A stretch of 8,235 nt of DNA. Origin: an uncultured Opitutales bacterium (lineage in GTDB: Bacteria; Verrucomicrobiota; Verrucomicrobiia; Opitutales; Intestinicryptomonadaceae). The stretch covers positions 1 to 8,235 of the forward strand of contig URYY01000098.1 in NCBI GenBank assembly GCA_900552245.1, written 5' to 3'. The position numbers and the translations under genes are program-made. This document shows positions 5,538-8,235 of the stretch, one piece after another. Position 1 is the stretch's first letter, and each line of letters starts with the position of its first letter. Under the pieces are notes generated by a model that saw only the letters and a program-made list of their open reading frames with translations, was not told the DNA's origin and searched no databases.

Positions 5538-6588
5538 ACTTAACAAAACCTTCCAACTCGTAGTCCTTGCCGCGCAAGTGGTAGTCGAGAGTAAGCCTTA
5601 TGGCGGTTCTTATGTCGGTAGTGGGCTTCCAGCCCAAGTGCTTTTCGGCTTCCTTTATCGAGGGCTTTCTGAAAGTTACGTCCTGATAAGACCTGCCGTA
5701 GTACTCTTCGCTTGAAACCACCTCTACCTTTGCGTTCTTGGCGCAATCGGCGTAGCCTTCGTACTTTGCAATTTCTTCAATTAGCATTTCGGCAAGCTCT
5801 TTTATGGAGAAGTCCATGTAGGGGTTTCCTATGTTAAAGATTCTGCCCGATGCGCAGTTGTCCTTGTTATCTATAATTTTTAACATGCAGGACATAGCAT
5901 CGTCTATAAATGTGAAGCTTCTTCTCTGAAGCCCGCCGTCTACAAGCTTTAGAGGCTTGTTGTTTATTATGTTGTGGATAAATTGCGTAAGCACTCTCGA
6001 AGAGCCCTCTTGCGGATTCTTTACATCGTCAAGTTTTGGCCCTATGAAATTGAATGGCCTAAATAGCGTAAAGTCCAAGCCCTCGTGATTGCCGTAGGCC
6101 CAGATGACGCGGTCTAAGAGCTGCTTTATGCAAGAGTATATCCAGCGCTCCTTTGCCACCGGCCCCAAGGTCAAGTTTGATGTGTACTCGTCGAAACTCT
6201 CGTCTTGGCACATGCCGTAAACTTCGGAAGTCGAGGGGAATATTATGCGCTTTTTGTACTTTACGCAGGTCTTTATTATGGCCATATTCGCCTCGTAATC
6301 GAGGTTATAGACGCGTATTGGGTCGCGCACATACATGCTTGGAGTTGCTATTGCAACCAAGGGCAAAACCACGTCGCACTTCTTTATGTGGTACTCGAGC
6401 CAATCTTTGTGAATGGTTATGTCTCCCTCAAAGAAATGGAACCTGTCGCCGAACCTGTAGCAATTCTTTAGCTTTGAATCCGACATATCAAAGGCAAAGA
6501 CCTCCCAGTCGGTATTTTTTAGAATAGCCCACGAAAGCGACGAGCCTATAAAACCGTTAGCACCTAAAATTAGAATCTTTTTGGCCAT
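5536..6588 (-). CDS. arnA: UDP-glucuronate decarboxylase (ArnA C-terminal-domain type, stand-alone)
   Basis: An NAD-dependent short-chain dehydrogenase/epimerase-family enzyme of 350 residues that oxidises UDP-glucuronate at C4 and decarboxylates it to UDP-4-keto-pentose, the first committed step of Ara4N synthesis. It corresponds to the C-terminal half of E. coli ArnA; the N-terminal formyltransferase half is absent. Motifs: LGANGFIG for NAD binding (G9, G12, G15), EGDITIHKDWLEYHIKKCDV, LPLVAIATP, STSEVYGM with S121 and E122, YSCIK with Y151 and K155, FRPFNFIGP, GGLQRRSFT with R223 matching the decarboxylation Arg, and GRSYQDV near the C-terminus. Plant-type UDP-apiose/xylose synthase is disfavoured because the Cys residues expected in the ATP and STSEVYG stretches are Ala and Ser here. 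ATG 6588 fits the family and has GGGAAG nine bases upstream; an upstream TTG (6624) would add 12 residues. Confidence 0.92.
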   Translation of the reverse strand: MAKKILILGANGFIGSSLSWAILKNTDWEVFAFDMSDSKLKNCYRFGDRFHFFEGDITIHKDWLEYHIKKCDVVLPLVAIATPSMYVRDPIRVYNLDYEANMAIIKTCVKYKKRIIFPSTSEVYGMCQDESFDEYTSNLTLGPVAKERWIYSCIKQLLDRVIWAYGNHEGLDFTLFRPFNFIGPKLDDVKNPQEGSSRVLTQFIHNIINNKPLKLVDGGLQRRSFTFIDDAMSCMLKIIDNKDNCASGRIFNIGNPYMDFSIKELAEMLIEEIAKYEGYADCAKNAKVEVVSSEEYYGRSYQDVTFRKPSIKEAEKHLGWKPTTDIRTAIRLTLDYHLRGKDYELEGFVK

Positions 6589-6631
6589 ATCCGAAAGCTT
6601 CCCAAATATTTTGCGGGCTTTCAAGCGTAAA

Positions 6632-7138
6632 CTAAGATTGCGCGAGCTTGTTTGCCTTTTTTTTGATTTCTATAGCCTCTGCCGCTCTGCCCGAGTTTTC
6701 AAAATCCTTTGCTAACTCAAGGTATCTTTTGGCAATTAGATTCTTGCTTTCGGGTGCAAATTCTTCGAGGTTTTCGAGGGCTGCTAGCTTGCAGGCTTGG
6801 GCGTTTACATTGTCACCTAGCGCCTTGTAAACCTTTGCAAGGTTATCTAGGGCAAAGGAAAAGGCCGCGGATTTTGGAAGGGCTGCCTGTATCTCAAGTG
6901 CGACTGTGTAAAAGTGAAGGGCCTTCGGGTAATCCTTTTGCGACATTGCAATATCGGCAAGCATGGAATTAAACATATAGCTCCACTTCTTTGCACCCTC
7001 CGTGTTTGCAAAGCTTGAGCTTTCCAGCATTTCAAGAGCTGCAACGCACATTTTTTCGGCGTCTTCAAAGCGCTCCGAGGCCGAAAGTTTTACGGATATA
7101 TCTCTAAATTTTTGAAGTTTTTTTACAAATTCCTGCAT
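6632..7138 (-). CDS. Small TPR-repeat protein of unknown role
   Basis: 168 residues, almost entirely helical, with four TPR-like helix pairs at about 8-41, 52-85, 92-125 and 135-166. The second (MLADIAMSQKDYPKALHFYTVALEI) and third (LDNLAKVYKALGDNVNAQACKLAAL) fit the consensus pattern of small and large residues best. There is no signal peptide or membrane segment, so it is probably a cytoplasmic scaffold or protein-binding module. It starts 7 bases after the psd stop and ends 43 bases before the decarboxylase, so it belongs to the same minus-strand operon. The partner is unknown; position alone would suggest a link to envelope lipid modification, but that is speculation. Only a weak AGG-like Shine-Dalgarno sequence precedes ATG 7138. 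Confidence 0.8.
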   Translation of the reverse strand: MQEFVKKLQKFRDISVKLSASERFEDAEKMCVAALEMLESSSFANTEGAKKWSYMFNSMLADIAMSQKDYPKALHFYTVALEIQAALPKSAAFSFALDNLAKVYKALGDNVNAQACKLAALENLEEFAPESKNLIAKRYLELAKDFENSGRAAEAIEIKKKANKLAQS

Positions 7139-7145
7139 GGATAGC

Positions 7146-8039
7146 CTATATTTTGAGTTCTCCTATTCGGCTGTTTACAAGGCCGTAATACTCTATCGAC
7201 TCTTTTGAGTATTTTATAATTTCATCGTCAAATTTTGCCGAGCCCTTTTCAAAAATCGTCACAACGCAGGAGCCTCCGAATCGGAATAGCCCCTTGCAGT
7301 CGCCGCGCTTGAGGGGCTTGCCAATTTTTGCAAACTCGACAATGCTGCCTACGTTTGTGGCGCCAATTTCAACCATCGCGCACATCGCGCCACTCTTAAG
7401 TCTTATTATGTTTAAGACGCGCTTGTTCTCAAATAGGTAGGCGATTTTTCGAGCTAGGGCTATTGGGCTTACTGAGTAAAGCGCGCCATTTATAGCTTTG
7501 CGAGCCTCCAATGTTCCTGAAACGGGGCAGTGGAAGCGGTGGTAATCGAGGGGGCTTAACCTAGAAATTAACATGGAGCCCTCCTCAAAGCGCTTGGCAA
7601 GTTCGCGGCTTTTTAAGAATTTTTCCAAGTCAAAGCTCTGGTTTTTTGCGTAGAAAGTGTCGCAAAGACTCAAATTTTCAATTGCCAGGTGCCGCCCGTC
7701 GGCGGGCAGTGAAATATCGCTTTTGCCTTCGCTTATAGGGCGGGCGCGGGGCTTTAGCGCGCGCGTAAAAAAGTCGTTAAAACATGTGAAGCGGCTCGGG
7801 TCCTTCTCCATCTCGGCGGTATTTATTGAGTGCTCCTCTATAAACTTTAAGGCGGCCTTCCTGCTTATGGGCATGTCAGCCCACAATCCGAAGAACTTTG
7901 AGAAAAATGCGCGCTTAACTATTGAAAAAAGCAGAAAGTTCCCCGCCTTTGTGTCGTACAGAAACTTCATAAAGCCTTCTGCGCACACGCTCTCGTTCTC
8001 GATATTCTTTGTGAGCGAGTTGTATATTCTTATAGACAT
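7146..8039 (-). CDS. psd: Phosphatidylserine decarboxylase proenzyme
   Basis: It converts phosphatidylserine to phosphatidylethanolamine at the inner membrane, using a pyruvoyl group formed by self-cleavage. The precursor has 297 residues, the longer form of the family. Motifs: NDFFTRALKPRARPI (88-102), LPADGR with catalytic D114, RLSPLDYHRFHCPVSG with H167 and H170, YSVSPIAL and FENKRV (188-208), GATNVGSI, and LFRFGGS with cleavage expected between G256 and S257, leaving an alpha chain of about 41 residues that begins with pyruvate. All residues needed for self-processing are present. AAAGAAAGG about 5 bases before ATG 8039 is a usable Shine-Dalgarno sequence. The start overlaps the RecD2-type gene's end by 10 bases (GAATGTCTATAA holds both), implying translational coupling. 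The TPR gene follows after 7 bases. Confidence 0.96.
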   Translation of the reverse strand: MSIRIYNSLTKNIENESVCAEGFMKFLYDTKAGNFLLFSIVKRAFFSKFFGLWADMPISRKAALKFIEEHSINTAEMEKDPSRFTCFNDFFTRALKPRARPISEGKSDISLPADGRHLAIENLSLCDTFYAKNQSFDLEKFLKSRELAKRFEEGSMLISRLSPLDYHRFHCPVSGTLEARKAINGALYSVSPIALARKIAYLFENKRVLNIIRLKSGAMCAMVEIGATNVGSIVEFAKIGKPLKRGDCKGLFRFGGSCVVTIFEKGSAKFDDEIIKYSKESIEYYGLVNSRIGELKI

Positions 8040-8235
8040 TCCAACCTTTCTTTTAATGCGGTTCGCCTGCGGTTTGAGCGTGTGTTCTTCACCGCGCTAT
8101 TGAAGGCCCATGGGTCGCCAACAATAAAGACCTTGCGGCGGGCGCGAGTTATGGCAGTGTAAATTAAATTTCGCTGAAGCATCATAAAGTGCTGCTTTAG
8201 AAGCGGAATTACCACTACTGGAAATTCGCTGCCCT
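8030..8235 (-). CDS. recD2: RecD2-type SF1 DNA helicase, C-terminal end (cut by window edge)
   Basis: Only the last 67 residues are present; the gene continues past 8235. The sequence opens with GSEFPVVVIPLL, helicase motif V of the UvrD_C_2 domain in RecD-like helicases. It is followed by MMLQRNLIYTAITRARRKVFIVGD, motif VI, whose arginines contact ATP. The tail (AVKNTRSNRRRTALKERL) resembles the ending of RecD2 of Deinococcus and Bacillus (YrrC). RecD2 is a 5'-3' DNA helicase without RecBC, acting in repair and fork maintenance. RecD of RecBCD or another RecD-like ATPase cannot be fully excluded from this fragment. The stop TAA lies inside the start region of psd (10-base overlap), which places this gene upstream in the same transcript. 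Confidence 0.85.
   Translation of the reverse strand, partial: GSEFPVVVIPLLKQHFMMLQRNLIYTAITRARRKVFIVGDPWAFNSAVKNTRSNRRRTALKERLECL

Noticed and set aside
5536..6588. UDP-apiose/xylose synthase instead of ArnA-type decarboxylase
   Set aside because: The Cys residues characteristic of that enzyme are Ala and Ser here, and the overall motif match to ArnA plus the arnD neighbour is much stronger.
6589..6624. TTG start giving 12 more residues on the decarboxylase
   Set aside because: ArnA-type dehydrogenase domains start close to the LGANGFIG nucleotide-binding strand, and ATG 6588 has a better Shine-Dalgarno sequence.
7657..8103. Plus-strand open frame of 148 codons antisense to psd and the helicase end
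   Set aside because: Psd motifs on the minus strand are continuous and complete; the antisense frame is a shadow.

Overview
The window looks like a chromosomal stretch of a Gram-negative bacterium with an LPS-type outer membrane. The support is an ArnA-type decarboxylase, an ArnD-type deformylase, a phosphatidylserine decarboxylase and a secreted sialate O-acetylesterase-like enzyme. The long (about 300 residue) phosphatidylserine decarboxylase and the weak or absent Shine-Dalgarno sequences at the first genes of transcription units lean towards the PVC group, perhaps Verrucomicrobiota. That placement is an inference, not a demonstrated assignment. No rRNA, tRNA, CRISPR array, insertion sequence or phage gene was recognised.

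Layout from left to right. Positions 1-476 (minus) hold the N-terminal part of an HMGL-like aldolase-family protein cut by the window edge. An intrinsic terminator at 532-571 separates it from carA (594-1757, minus), the glutaminase subunit of carbamoyl-phosphate synthetase, which stands without carB. A divergent 198-base spacer leads to a membrane protein with an SdpI-like motif (1956-2858, plus). It is followed by a secreted SASA-family carbohydrate esterase (2952-4493, plus). A strong stem-loop at 4506-4550, with A and T tracts on both sides, sits between this gene and the convergent minus-strand genes.

The right half (4607-8235) is a tight minus-strand gene train. In transcription order it is the C-terminus of a RecD2-type helicase, psd (overlapping it by 10 bases), a small TPR protein (7 bases later), a stand-alone ArnA C-terminal-domain-type UDP-glucuronate decarboxylase, and an ArnD-type deformylase. 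psd makes phosphatidylethanolamine. The arnA/arnD-like pair covers one early and one late step of 4-amino-4-deoxy-L-arabinose (Ara4N) modification of lipid A. The aminotransferase (ArnB), formyltransferase (ArnA N-domain), ArnC and ArnT are not in the window.

The most unusual features are a terminator-like hairpin only 8 bases before the arnD start codon, the split and partial Ara4N gene set, and the apparently rearranged domain order in the SdpI-like protein. Most of the window is otherwise ordinary housekeeping and envelope biology, and I see no clear undescribed multi-gene system.
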